A stretch of DNA of 64,000 nucleotides from contig JAANBB010000020.1 in NCBI GenBank assembly GCA_014621425.1, positions 186,001 to 250,000 on the forward strand, read 5' to 3'. The stretch's first letter is position 1; every line of letters starts with the position of its first letter. This DNA is from Cylindrodendrum hubeiense (Eukaryota > Ascomycota > Sordariomycetes > Hypocreales > Nectriaceae). The notes beneath the pieces were generated by a model. The model was given only the letters and a program-made list of their open reading frames with translations, ran no database searches and was not told the origin of the DNA. A program made the position numbers and the translations under genes. Of the stretch, positions 11,323 through 21,875 are shown piece after piece.

Positions 11323-11860
11323 TTTGGCGTTTGCTTGACTGAAAGTAATTGTATGGGATACACAGAAAGAATGTATCGCAATGAGTTAAGGTAGGTAAAC
11401 CGCAAGGCCGCTGAATTGGTGACAGATTATATTACTGAGATCAATTACTGGTAGAGCTTTTATAATCCATCCTTCGATGCGATGTCTACCAACTATACAT
11501 AAACTACCGAGTAGACGGGATAAGCGACACTCTGATTTTTCGGAGTTAAGGCAGTATAGCAGGTCCATGTTCTGGGCTTATCTACGAGTGGATTATCTCC
11601 ACACGCTAAGTTGGTGAGAAAAGCCCCGCCGGCCAATTTGGATAAAAATGTTGGGGGGGAGGCCTGGCGCCCGGAATCCTGGATGCGCGTAAAGGTGCGC
11701 CCGTCGAGTTAATCGCGAACCATGGCAATCTAATTGCTGATATCCAATCCCATCTCGATTGGGTCGAAAGGCATAAAGCAACCATCTCTGCATCTCACTG
11801 AACACAAATCGGTCGGTTTTCACCTTTTCACACTCTCCAACGATTTGCAATTCAAGCACC
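11323..11860. promoter_or_regulatory. Divergent promoter of the cupin and permease genes
   Basis: This is a 538-bp interval between divergent starts (11322 and 11861). It contains CCGGCCAATTT at 11629-11639, inside CGCCGGCCAATTTGG, a CCAAT box preceded by a CGG-rich half. The same 11-mer is found in the divergent promoter at 19226-19236. The region upstream of the permease start is otherwise unremarkable. Confidence 0.45.
11629..11639 (+). promoter_or_regulatory. CCGGCCAATTT motif, copy 1
   Basis: The exact 11-mer is shared with 19226-19236. It combines a CCAAT box (bound by the HAP/NF-Y complex in fungi) with an overlapping CGG/CCGG that could be a zinc-cluster half-site. It lies 222 bp upstream of the permease ATG and about 307 bp upstream of the cupin ATG. 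Function is inferred. Confidence 0.35.
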
Positions 11861-13658
11861 ATGGACTCCAACAAATCATCTCCCAAAAGCCTGGAGGAGA
11901 CCAGGCCAGCAACAGCTGGCAGCTTTGAAGACGGCATCATTGAAGATCTCGGATATAATCAGTCTTACCGACGAGTCTTTAAGGGTCTAGGCAACTTTGC
12001 CTTAGTGCTCGCAGTGGCCTCGTTAGTTTTCCGTTATCAACACCAGTGCGTTGCTGACTCTCAGACAGGCCGTTGAGCGGTATCCTGATTATTTCGACTT
12101 ATCAAATAACATATGGCGGTTATTGGGGTCTCACATGGTATAGAGTCTTAGCAATCCTTTCTATGATCGAAAACGCTGACTGTGAACTTAGGGGATGGTG
12201 CATTCCGGCCATCATCTTCCTCCCTCAACCTTTAGCCATTGCAGAACTTTGTTCATCCATGCCAATCAATGGTGCAAACTACTGGTGGACAGCCGCACTC
12301 GCTCCACCAGCGTTTTCACGACCTCTCTCGTTCATTTCAGGTTGGACAACTGTTATGCAAATTATTACAGGCTTGGCAAGCTTCGCTTTCGCTTGTGGAA
12401 CGACCCTAGCCTACATCATTCCCATTCTACAACCAGAATGGGTGCCAACCAATGCCGAAGTAATGGGCATCTCGATGGCTGTCCTACTCTTGTGGGCAAC
12501 TACCACTTTCTTTCATATGGAAAACATTGCCATGATTTATATAATAAATTGTGACTATACCTTGGATTTAGCAAAGCTTCTACATGAATACTGACACTAA
12601 AGCTAGCTGCCATCGTTATCCTATCAACTATCATCTTCTTAGTTGCCCTTCCGACCAGCCACTCTGTCCAGTCCCGACCCTTTGCGAGCGCTGCAGATGT
12701 TTTCGGCCGATACGACAACTTCTCCGACTGGGAAAACCCCGTTGCGGTGCCAATGTCATTTTTCGGCGCCGTTTGGGTCATCACAGGATGGAATTCTCCC
12801 ACCTATGTTGCCGAGGATACACACAACGCGCGGGAAGTTTGCCCTAGAGCTTGTCTTCAAACATACGCAACAATCTCTATCATGGGAATTCTCAGTTGTG
12901 TAGTCATTGCATTCTGTTTGACAGACATTGAAGCCGCCGCAATGGATCCTACGTACGTAAAGATTTCCTACCCAGAACTTGGCTTGATTGTATAGCTAAA
13001 AGACTAACGTAACATCTTCAGTGGATTGCCACTCTATACTCTCATTATAGACCACTGGGGCTCTCAAATTGGTTGCGTCTTTCTTCTCATCATTATCAGC
13101 AATGGTATTATTGGGGGCTCATCGTATCTCCTGACAGCGTCTTGTCAAGTTGCAGCCTTCGCGCGTGATGGAGGTCTCCCCTTCTCAAAGACGTTCGCAC
13201 ACGTTAATGAGACAACCAACGTACCCATCGCCGCTGAGCTAAGCCTTGTAGGTGGCGGTCTGCTGGTCCTCTTGTTTGGCCTGTCAAACACCGCTGCGTC
13301 CATCATTTTCTCGCTGGCCGTGATTGCTGGCCTTATGAACATGGCCTTGCCAATATGCTTACGGCTGTTCGCTGGTGATCGTTTTGTTCCTGGACCATTC
13401 AACTACGGAAAATTCAGCATGCCGATTCATTTATGGGCGCTCTTGTCCCTAATCTACATGACCATTATGGAGTCATTCCCTTTGTCCAAGAATTGGGATA
13501 TCGACACCTTCAACTATAATTGGGTTGTTGCTCTTGGAGCTATGGTTGCTTCCATCCTTGGCTGGTTTACACTGGGAAAGAACTATCCGGGTCTTGACTT
13601 GCGTGCAGTGGAAACTTGGCGAATGCAATCTCAAGGGGCTTCACTCAGTAGTAGTTAG
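11861..13658 (+). CDS. APC-family amino acid/GABA/choline-type permease
   Basis: There are five exons, 11861-12021, 12069-12137, 12192-12550, 12607-12952 and 13022-13658 (1572 nt, 523 aa). The N-terminus is hydrophilic, and the first membrane segment follows GNFALVLAVASPLSG; about 12 hydrophobic segments can be traced. Diagnostic stretches are QPLAIAELCSSMPINGANYWW, FISGWTTVMQIITG and NPVAVPMSFFGAVWVITGWN with AEDTHNA, all typical of fungal GABA/choline-type permeases. The fourth exon start was chosen at 12607 (after AAAGCTAG) because it keeps frame across the N-S-A-I-V junction. The protein likely imports an amino acid or amine at the plasma membrane. It sits head-to-head with the cupin gene, consistent with supplying substrate to the enzymes of this block (inference). 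Confidence 0.9.
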
Positions 13659-14600
13659 GAGACTTTTTGTGGGCTCCAACCGCAGAGCTTCTTGATTCAG
13701 GTGTGTTTATCAACAAATCGTTTTTAGAGTAGATTCTTGTTGCAAGTATCGAGGTCTGTAACATCCTAGATGTTAGCTGTCGGAATTTCAATACGATCGA
13801 ACACCAAGTTTCCCTACCAATCTGAGAAAACCCTTCTTTTTTTTTTCTTTTTTTTTTATTCAACCGTAGCTCAAAATCAATGTTATTTCTATCTATGGTT
13901 TATTGAGATCCGGGGAGATTCGCCTGTTGTAAAACACAGTAGAGAATCCCATGAGTATGTTGACTGACTGAACGTGACATCGAAGAACTCATGCATCCAA
14001 AACCTCAGGCAAAGTATGATGAAGAGCATGTCTGTAAGACTACATGTAAAAGTTTATGCCATGTCCCTGACTACGTTGATCGGTTTTCAACTACTCATTC
14101 TATCATCATGTCACCTTGAAATGTTTGAGTCAGATACACAACAAATCGGTCTGGATAAGGGTTTTCTATGCGAAAGTAAAAAAGAAATAAGTCACTTAGT
14201 TCTACCCAAGATAAATTTGATCAGGTTCGTTATTTTAGAAAATCTGGATATTCAAGCCCGTTGCCCGAAGGCCCGGTGAGCTAATCTAAAGACTAACTGC
14301 GCGCTCAAACAACCAGCCTATGATTTGAAAACTCTGTCGGTCCACTTGATACCGGGTTATTTTGACAGGCTTATCCTGTTGTATTGACGTATATCATAAA
14401 TCGCCGCTGATAAGGGACACACAAATTGTTCCGCCGGTGCATTCTCAGGTCGCCACCATGTGGGGCAACTGAATATGGCCGCGATTTCCGGACACATGCC
14501 TGAGTCTGCCCTCTTCTCACTACTAAAGGCCAAACTTTTTGCAGAGGGACGGTTTGGTTTGTTTCTGCGGCATCCAAGAGGCAGCCAACATTCAACGACA
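13659..14600. other. Intergenic, permease 3' flank and amidase promoter
   Basis: I see no supported gene. A long poly-T tract (about 13837-13859) follows the permease. The frame that opens at 14460 upstream of the amidase is continuous with it, but the extra 47 residues lack family similarity. CCGCCGG near 14431 is a weak relative of the GC half of the CCGGCCAATTT motif, without the CCAAT box. Confidence 0.4.
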
Positions 14601-16334
14601 ATGGTTATCGAACTATCACCAAAGCCCCAGGAAACGATGGCTTGGGAAGTGAAGGCCCGACTTAAACGAGAGGACCGCGACAACGCTGTGCAGGCGTGGG
14701 GGCTTAATACAGCGGGACTGGTGCAGGCAGGGAGAACAAATGTCAAGTATTTGCCTCTTGAGAGCGAATTGCTGACAGACGAGCAAATCAACATCACCGA
14801 AACGATTCCAAGCCTCATTCTGAGAAACATCGCCAAGCGGACCTGGACGGCAGAACAGGTGTTGAGGGCCTTCATAGCACGCACCGTCATTGCACATGAG
14901 CTTGTCAATCCTTTGGCTGAGGTCTTGTTCGAGAGTGGCTTGACACGGGCTCGTGAACTAGACGAAATACTCCGAGCTACTGGGCGAGTGGTTGGTCCAC
15001 TCCACGGGCTACCTATAAGCCTTAAGGATGTATTACATATGACTGGTGTGGAGTCCACTCTTGGGTATGTCGCATGGATTGGACAACTCCAGCCGAAGAA
15101 CGACAGCCTGGTCGACTTTCTCTCCGAGGCTGGTGCCGTGTTTTATTGCAAAACAAATGTTCCTCAGACCTTGATGTCGGGGGAATGTGTCAACTTCATA
15201 TTCGGCCGCACCTCAACTCCCTGGAACACATCTTTATCAGCCGGAGGTTCTAGTGGCGGTGAAGGAGCACTGGTATCTCTGGGTGGAAGCCCTCTGGGAG
15301 TTGGTACCGACATTGCTGGATCTATACGGACTCCTGCCAACTTTAATGGTATCTACGGTCTCTGTCCAACAACTGGCCGCCTGCCATTACACCGAGCAGA
15401 CAGAACCGCTGGCGATTCGTTGATCAAAGGGGTTGCCGGGCCCATGTCACGGACTCTAGATGGCTTGGAGCTTTACACCAAAACAATCCTGTCCATGGAG
15501 CCTTGGATGAAAGATCATCAAATTCTGAGAATCCCTTGGTCCGATTCGTTATACCATGAAGGGTTGGGTTCCAAGCACAAACTATGCTTCGGCTTCATGG
15601 CGCATGACAACGTTGTTCTTCCGAACCCTCCTATCCTTCGATGTATGCAGGACGTCCGGCATGCACTGGTCAAGGCCGGCCATCAGGTCATTGACATTCG
15701 TCCATTCGATGGGGTCGAGTTCTTGAAACTTGCTCTTCGTATCTTACACGCGACAGGCGGCAATGAAGTACGGGAAATCATTGCATCCTCTGGAGAGCCG
15801 CTAATTAAAGAATTTGCACTTCCCTCCTCGGACAAAGCACTTACCGTATCAGAGTACAAGGAGTGTTCCAAGGAGCTTGATATTATCCGCCAGAAATACT
15901 TAGACCTAGTCCTGGATACGGCGCGTTTGACCAAAAGCGGGAAACCCATTGATGCCATCATCTTGCCATCCGGGGGGACGGTAGCTCCTCCACATGGGAC
16001 CATGGAGTACTTAACATACGAAGCTATTTCAAATGTTCTCGACTGGACGTGTGCCACAATTCCCGTGGGATTTGTGAATCCACGTCTAGACAGGAAGCCT
16101 ACTCAGTTCACACCATTGTCGGATTATGATCTGAGGAATTTCGAAACATGTGAGAACTCTTACGCTTTGAGTGGACATATAAACGCTAATGATGGCTTAG
16201 ATTCTCCGGAAAGATACCAAGATGCGCCAGTTTGTCTTCAGCTCATGGGACTTCGCCACTCCGAAGAAAAAGTACTTGGTTTGTTGAGAACCATCGACAG
16301 GGCCCTTGGACGAACAGACGATTATAAGGCATGA
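14601..16334 (+). CDS. Amidase signature enzyme (acetamidase/FAAH-like)
   Basis: This is a single-exon gene of 577 aa from the ATG at 14601, which has a good context (ACGACAATGG). The amidase catalytic set is complete: Lys in PISLKDVLH, the cis-Ser in SAGGSSGG, and the nucleophile Ser in GTDIAGSIRTPA. With this start they fall at about K142, S217 and S241, the spacing found in the fatty-acid-amide-hydrolase branch. The C-terminus keeps VCLQLMGLRHSEEKVL, also typical. It hydrolyses a carboxamide to acid plus ammonia or amine; the physiological amide is unknown. An in-frame ATG at 14460 would add 47 residues and a later one at 14637 (MAWEVKAR) would still leave the domain whole. It is intronless in an intron-rich neighbourhood. 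It sits between the permease and the esterase of the metabolic block. Confidence 0.92.
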   Translation: MVIELSPKPQETMAWEVKARLKREDRDNAVQAWGLNTAGLVQAGRTNVKYLPLESELLTDEQINITETIPSLILRNIAKRTWTAEQVLRAFIARTVIAHELVNPLAEVLFESGLTRARELDEILRATGRVVGPLHGLPISLKDVLHMTGVESTLGYVAWIGQLQPKNDSLVDFLSEAGAVFYCKTNVPQTLMSGECVNFIFGRTSTPWNTSLSAGGSSGGEGALVSLGGSPLGVGTDIAGSIRTPANFNGIYGLCPTTGRLPLHRADRTAGDSLIKGVAGPMSRTLDGLELYTKTILSMEPWMKDHQILRIPWSDSLYHEGLGSKHKLCFGFMAHDNVVLPNPPILRCMQDVRHALVKAGHQVIDIRPFDGVEFLKLALRILHATGGNEVREIIASSGEPLIKEFALPSSDKALTVSEYKECSKELDIIRQKYLDLVLDTARLTKSGKPIDAIILPSGGTVAPPHGTMEYLTYEAISNVLDWTCATIPVGFVNPRLDRKPTQFTPLSDYDLRNFETCENSYALSGHINANDGLDSPERYQDAPVCLQLMGLRHSEEKVLGLLRTIDRALGRTDDYKA

Positions 16335-17239
16335 CATCTGTTCCATGTGCACACATACATGTGACTTTCTCTTGTTGTAATGTGTCTGCAGCTCCCATCT
16401 AGTTAATTAGATTTGGAATCATACAAAAGGCTCTTTACAACGGATATTAATAGGATTATTCCAAATTTCCTTCGCCCGTGACACTGATACTGAATACCTC
16501 ATTATTTTCAGCGCTGTAGCCGGGAATTAGCAGCCACGTTAAAAGATCATAAAGCACCACATACAATATGATTTAAATACTGAATATGCGAATCTCAAAA
16601 CGCTACACCGAATGGATAGTTCACACATTTAACCCTCGAGATCAGTTGATGGCCGCCGATACTTGACAAGTAATTTAGTGATGGTGTCCGTGAACCCCAA
16701 AATATATACCAGAAGGTCTGAAAGCCCCGGACTCGACCAAATCAGGTTCAAGAGATAATGCACACAATCTAGGAGATATAATTTATTCCATTACATTTCT
16801 CTGTTCCTTGGAGTTCCTGTTCACCTATTGTCAAACCATACCCACCATGGTGTTCAGGCGGCTCATCTTCTGCTACGGGGTAATCTGAATCGCGATTTTC
16901 AGTGTTAGCAAGGCATCGAAAATCCGCCAAGAAGCGTCTCTAATCAAGACCCAGAAGACAGAGTAGAAGTGGCGCTTCTTCAGTGTGATAAGAGATACGT
17001 CTTAGATATGAAAATAAGTTTGAGTAAAGATGTAGTTGATTAAAAACAATATTAAAGATGCATTCATCGGGGACAAACTCGGATTCGCGGAACACAATAC
17101 CAAGATATCCACCATCTAAACAGCCAATCTATCGTAAAGGCTGCTAGAAGTAGGCTCAATGATTAATATTAAAACACAGAAGAACACTTAAATCAACAAA
17201 ATCCCCGTGAATCTGAATTCTCTAACACACTACACTCGA
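16335..17239. other. AT-rich intergenic between convergent genes
   Basis: About 0.9 kb between the amidase and esterase stop codons. It is AT-rich with many short A/T runs. I see no gene, repeat or RNA structure that I can support. Confidence 0.4.
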
Positions 17240-18984
17240 CTATTCGTATGTACGATCAAACAACCTGTCTCGACTCATGACCAATTCCTCAACAACTTGA
17301 TAAACGGCTTCACTAATACCTTGTTCTTTCCACCTCTGCATCATAGAATAGTTCCTCCCAGAGGCCGCCTCGTCATCCTTTTCGGTTAAGAGTTGAACAG
17401 CTCCCGAAGGGCCCCATCGCCGCACTCGTCGAGTTTCGTCATAACGTTCCCAAGGCTCCCCCCCATTGGTGAATTGTATCAAAGCATCATACATCTGATC
17501 CGCCAAAATTTGTTCTTCAGATGACATAATCTCATACGTGGTGAGAAAATAGTAGATCAAGTCGAGCGCGTGATAACACTCTCCGTAGTATGCATTGCGG
17601 ACGAAGTTGTGCTGGTCAAAATGATACACATACGTCGGCGTATCACTAGTAGCTGCTGCCTGTGCACTCAACCAGACGGGGTATCGAAACATGACGTCTC
17701 CGACAAATTCTTCCAAGTTTTGGAGCAGCTGGGGTGGCGACACGGCGCAATTAATGTCGTAGTTCTTGCAGATATCATTAGTGTCTTCTTCTGAAAGATG
17801 GCGCCGCAAATATCCAACGATCTGCTGATTAGTTAAAACCTCTAGCTCGTCTCGGTATATCATTCCTTCGTTTCTGACCGCGCCGATCATCCACCCTTCA
17901 AGCCACTTAGGCGGAGGTGGTATATTTTCCATAGAGGGCTTTTGTGAAAAAAACCATCCATCATGGCAAACAGAAGGAGGACCCTCAAAAGTAAGCAGAA
18001 CTGCTTGAGAGGCGCCAGCTATCGTCGTGTCTGGTAACGCCTGGAGCTGTTGAAGACGATCTGGTGCTTCCAGTGAGATGCCAAGATGACGCAGGAGTTT
18101 TTCGTAAAGGATTTCATGCTCCTCAGCTGAGAAAGTCCGAAAGCTTAGAGAGTCGCCTGACATCTGGATGGCCCGACGGAATTTCGAGGGGAGTTTGACA
18201 TTAGGTGGTATCCGACGGACATGCCACCTGCAGACTCTCCAAAAACTGTCATGTTGTCGGCATCACCTCCAAATAAGTGGATATATTTATGAATCCAGTC
18301 GAACGCGAGTCGTTGATCTCGGAGGCCGAAGTTGCCATTGCCTTGGTGGCCATCTTTGGCAAGATCGTCTGCAATATCCTTTGAGGCCAAGAAACCAAAC
18401 AAACCAAGACGATAGTTCATGCTCGCAAACACAACTGGCTTGCCTTTTCTGATAGACTCAGAGACGATGCGGACACCATTATAGGTCGGTATTGTCGAAG
18501 CGCCGTAACGGAGACTTCCTCCATGTATCCACGTCAATGTGGGAAGTAACTCAACCGAAGTGGTTTCAGGAGGAATAACCAGGTTAATTGAAAGACAACG
18601 GCTGCCATCCGCCATATCTGGTTTATTCAGGTATGGATATCCCTTAGCAGGGGTGGTATCGTGTTCTGAAACCATCTCCCAGGGGTCGGCTGGTAACTCA
18701 TCCAAGCCGAATCCTTGCAGTGCGATAGGACTAGGTCTTATTAATAATATGCTGCATAGTTGAAAGGCTGTTTATTACCCAATCTTTGAACCATCATGAA
18801 ACCCATCGGGCCAGGAAGTTACCAAAGTCGCCGGGGACCAGTTTTTCTCAAATACACCAAAAGGTATAGAATAGAACTCTCTGACGCCATTGGGATAGAC
18901 CCAGCCTTTGAGATTCCCCAAACCGGGGACCACGAGAGTGGTAGGTTGGGGGTTCAGACGGGAGAGGAGGTGGGATCGATCCAT
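17240..18984 (-). CDS. Type B carboxylesterase, frameshifted by one base
   Basis: Exons are 18984-18779 and 18736-17240, with a short 42-nt intron. The N-terminus carries VVPGLGNLKGWVYPNGVREF, then WIHGGSLRYG (oxyanion-hole region), ASMNYRLGLFGF, GNFGLRDQR and the nucleophile elbow FGESAGGMSV, all type B carboxylesterase hallmarks. At about 18181 the frame breaks: YHLMSNSPR leads into a stop frame while FRRAIQMSGDS continues one base out of register, as if AAA had become AA. Adding one base makes the total divisible by three (567 aa). The second frame then runs intact to 17240, including a His in ECYHALDLIYYF. No intron can explain it. Either this copy is a young pseudogene or the base call is wrong. 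A start at 19026 is possible. It is divergent from the FAD oxidoreductase. Confidence 0.8.
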
Positions 18985-19533
18985 GATGCGTACTTGAAAA
19001 TTGTACTTTCTTTGAGAATAAAGCATAGCACGAGGGCGTTTTAATGTTGAGACTGGAGTCCGCTGTAGAATGGGAATTCTTGAAAGTTAATAAGACAATG
19101 GGGTAGACACCATCAATCTCTCGCGATAGCAACTTCCCCACATGAATCACAGATGCGATTTTTGTTTGGTCGCTCATTCTTTCCGCGCGTAGTTGGGAAG
19201 TCGGCATTGTACGGGAGTACTTCCACCGGCCAATTTTCTTGAGGGCCCATCCGCTAACCAGGAATGACAATCTGCATAGGTACGTACCTACCGATGCTCC
19301 ACTCCAGATAGGGGCTACGTGACGAGTAATCAACAAGCCGGCGGCCAATTCAATCCCAACTCTCCCGGCGGCCATCGTTTCGGCACTTTACAAGCTTGCG
19401 CTAAGTCATATATAGAGTATTGCATTCAATCATGCTCATTCACAACGCTACTTCATTTTAGTGATTCTATCTCAGGCCAGCAGGCAGCACATCATTCATA
19501 CAACTTAACCTTCCTTACACCCGCACGCTCACA
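18985..19533. promoter_or_regulatory. Divergent promoter of esterase and FAD oxidoreductase
   Basis: A 549-bp interval holding CCGGCCAATTT at 19226-19236 and a related GCCGGCGGCCAATT at 19337-19350. Two CGG-CCAAT composites in one promoter, plus the exact 11-mer in the cupin/permease promoter, hint at shared control of the block. Confidence 0.45.
19226..19236 (+). promoter_or_regulatory. CCGGCCAATTT motif, copy 2
   Basis: Identical to 11629-11639. It lies about 300 bp upstream of the FAD oxidoreductase ATG and about 240 bp upstream of the esterase ATG. A related element follows at 19337-19350. Binding by a HAP-type CCAAT complex with a zinc-cluster partner is inference. Confidence 0.35.
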
Positions 19534-21018
19534 ATGACTACCTGGATGGAAAACGAGAACTGGTCGGGCCCGAGTCAGCTGAGTATCGCGGAGGTCCAGA
19601 AAACAAAGGCCCCAAACCCAGCGGAGTTCCCGGAAACTTCTCAAAATTCGCTCAGTTATTGGATCAAAAACTTCCCTATCGAGTTTGAAAATGAGTGGAT
19701 CAATGTGCAGCCCCCACAGACTGTTGACGTCGCTATCATTGGGTCAGGTATTACTGGAGCATCCACTGCCTTCAATTTCTCCCAGCGCGCTCCGCATCTC
19801 AAGGTCGCTCTCTTTGATGCCCGCGGATTGTGTACGGGAGCCACTGGCCGCAATGGCGGATTGATCGGTCGACCTGAGGCATACGATGTCCGTGCCCTAA
19901 CGGCTAATTTAGGAGTTGAGGAAGCGGTTCGCATCCGCCAATTCACAAGAACGAACCGGGAGATGATGTTGGCCGCTATCGAAAAGCTAGGCTGTGCTGA
20001 GGCGATTGACTTGAGTTTATCAGGCACCATTGTCGTCTTTCATAGCCAGGAAGAGCGTGAGGCATTCATCGAAGATCTTCGTTTTAGTCGTGAACATGGT
20101 TTGAAGACAGAGGGCTACGTGATCGATGGCGACGAAGTGGCAATGGTCTGTACATTAGTTGTCCGAGCAACATATTTTCATGAATGAAGCTAACCTTTTC
20201 GTGCACAGAGAATTGACATGTCTCCGTCCATGGCCAAATTCGGAGGAGCCTGCTTGGACAATTGTGGAACAATCTACCCAAGGAAGTTCATCGCGGTCTT
20301 ACTGAAGCAGGCGCTTGACCGAATGAAGCATCTTACCCTCCACCCCTACACTCCAGTCTGGAAGGTGGACTATGACGAATCCAATGAGATCAGTTATACT
20401 ATAACTACCAGCAAGGGTCAAGTTCGTGCCCGAACTATTCTGCACGCCACCAACGGCTACGCCACCCACCTCGTTCCCGCCCTGCAAAATGCCGATGGCG
20501 TTTTTGGTTGCTCGGCACACATGCTGGGCGTGCAGCCAAACGTTGCAGAACCTACCCCAGTAATGTCATATGGATTGGGCTACCGCGAATGTTTCCACTG
20601 GATGTTACAGCGCCCCAATAATGGGCCTTTCCTTTATGGCCTGTGGAAGGCAGAGCGCATCGGCCATTACAACGACACATTGACACTGGACACCAACAAT
20701 GGTATCCGGGAAGAGATGTTTTCTTTCCTCGAGTCTGCATACCCCAACAAATTCAGAAATCTCACGTCTGAGAAAGATGTTTCGTATGACTGGCAAGGAG
20801 TTCAGGGGTTTACCAAATCTGGCGCAAGTATCGTCGGTCGGCCAGTACCTGAGCGCAGAGGGGAGTTTGTCGCCGTTGGATTTAATGGAGAGGGCATGGG
20901 CCGCTGTTTTGCTTGTGCTTCTGTTATTACGGATGCGATCTTAGCAGAATTGAAGGGTGATACAGACTGGCAGGCCCCGGAGTGGTTCCCAAGTTCATAT
21001 AAGAGGAACCTGCCATAG
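19534..21018 (+). CDS. DAO-family FAD-dependent oxidoreductase (amine-oxidising type)
   Basis: There are two exons, 19534-20145 and 20209-21018 (1422 nt, 473 aa). The FAD-binding Rossmann motif is DVAIIGSGITGASTAF (about residues 66-81), followed by the family's GATGRNGGLIGRPEAYD segment that contacts the flavin. The C-terminal GFTKSGASIVGRPVPE and VAVGFNGEGMG close the FAD domain. The overall plan matches DAO-type enzymes that oxidise C-N bonds of amines or amino acids (for example PuuB-like gamma-glutamylputrescine oxidase), giving aldehyde or keto acid, H2O2 and ammonia. In a block with an amidase, a permease and an aminotransferase this fits nitrogen-compound catabolism, but the substrate is not determined. 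Confidence 0.9.
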
Positions 21019-21875
21019 GTACCAAAATATGACTGTAGGTAAACTGAAATTCAACATTTCTATTGATTGGAAATAGCTTTAACTATCTATTCGTCTTTTT
21101 GAACTGAGTGATGCTATATCGGCTCAGCTACGCCTTAAATATCGACTAGCAAGAGTTAAGGACAAATGGAGGTAAGATGTACACAGCGCCACTTAATTTT
21201 GCACTTGAAGTGAAAGAATAGGCTTAAATACAATATATCGAAAACTTTAGATTACAAGTTCAAGAGGATAACGAACTACCACAGTTAATATCACTATCCT
21301 ATTCGTTTATACTGTTTCTAAATACAAGCTTTTGATCCTCCTCCATATTTGCATTTTGGAGGCTGTACTTGCAGGAGAGTATGAGCTACTGGATGACAAT
21401 AAATTTAACTCCAGGTCTGTCCGCAAAATTCTTTCAGGCATGAGGAGATGCCTTACCAACAAATAGATTGGGCTTACCTTAAATATCCCTAGTAACTCTT
21501 ACAGCTCAGGTGTCAATCTTTACTAATTTACGAAATCTACCTCACACAATACTAACATAGATACCACCGAATCAACAAAAGCAAATCACCAATAATAGTT
21601 TACCAATGGTCTTTGGGCTTTTAAGATGCAAGACGTTACTATATTCCTTGCTTTGGTCAGCACAGCCATCAACAACAGCCTGCCTTCAACAGGACATTCT
21701 ACCTTAACTATTAGCTCAACCTAGTTACTCAGTTATTGAGATCAATACAGAAGGTTTTGAGCACAGCAAGGTAGACAGATTGGTTGTCTCTGATGTCATA
21801 CCATCGGATTTAATTGATCAGCATAATGCGTTGAATAACGAAGTCCTCTGATGTAAGAACAATAACTGTGAAGCT
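21019..21875. other. AT-rich intergenic between convergent genes
   Basis: About 0.86 kb of AT-rich DNA with scattered TA-rich words. No gene or repeat is recognised. Confidence 0.4.

Noticed and set aside
14357..15058. 233-residue open frame antisense to the amidase
   Set aside because: It lies wholly opposite conserved amidase codons and has no domain; a shadow frame.
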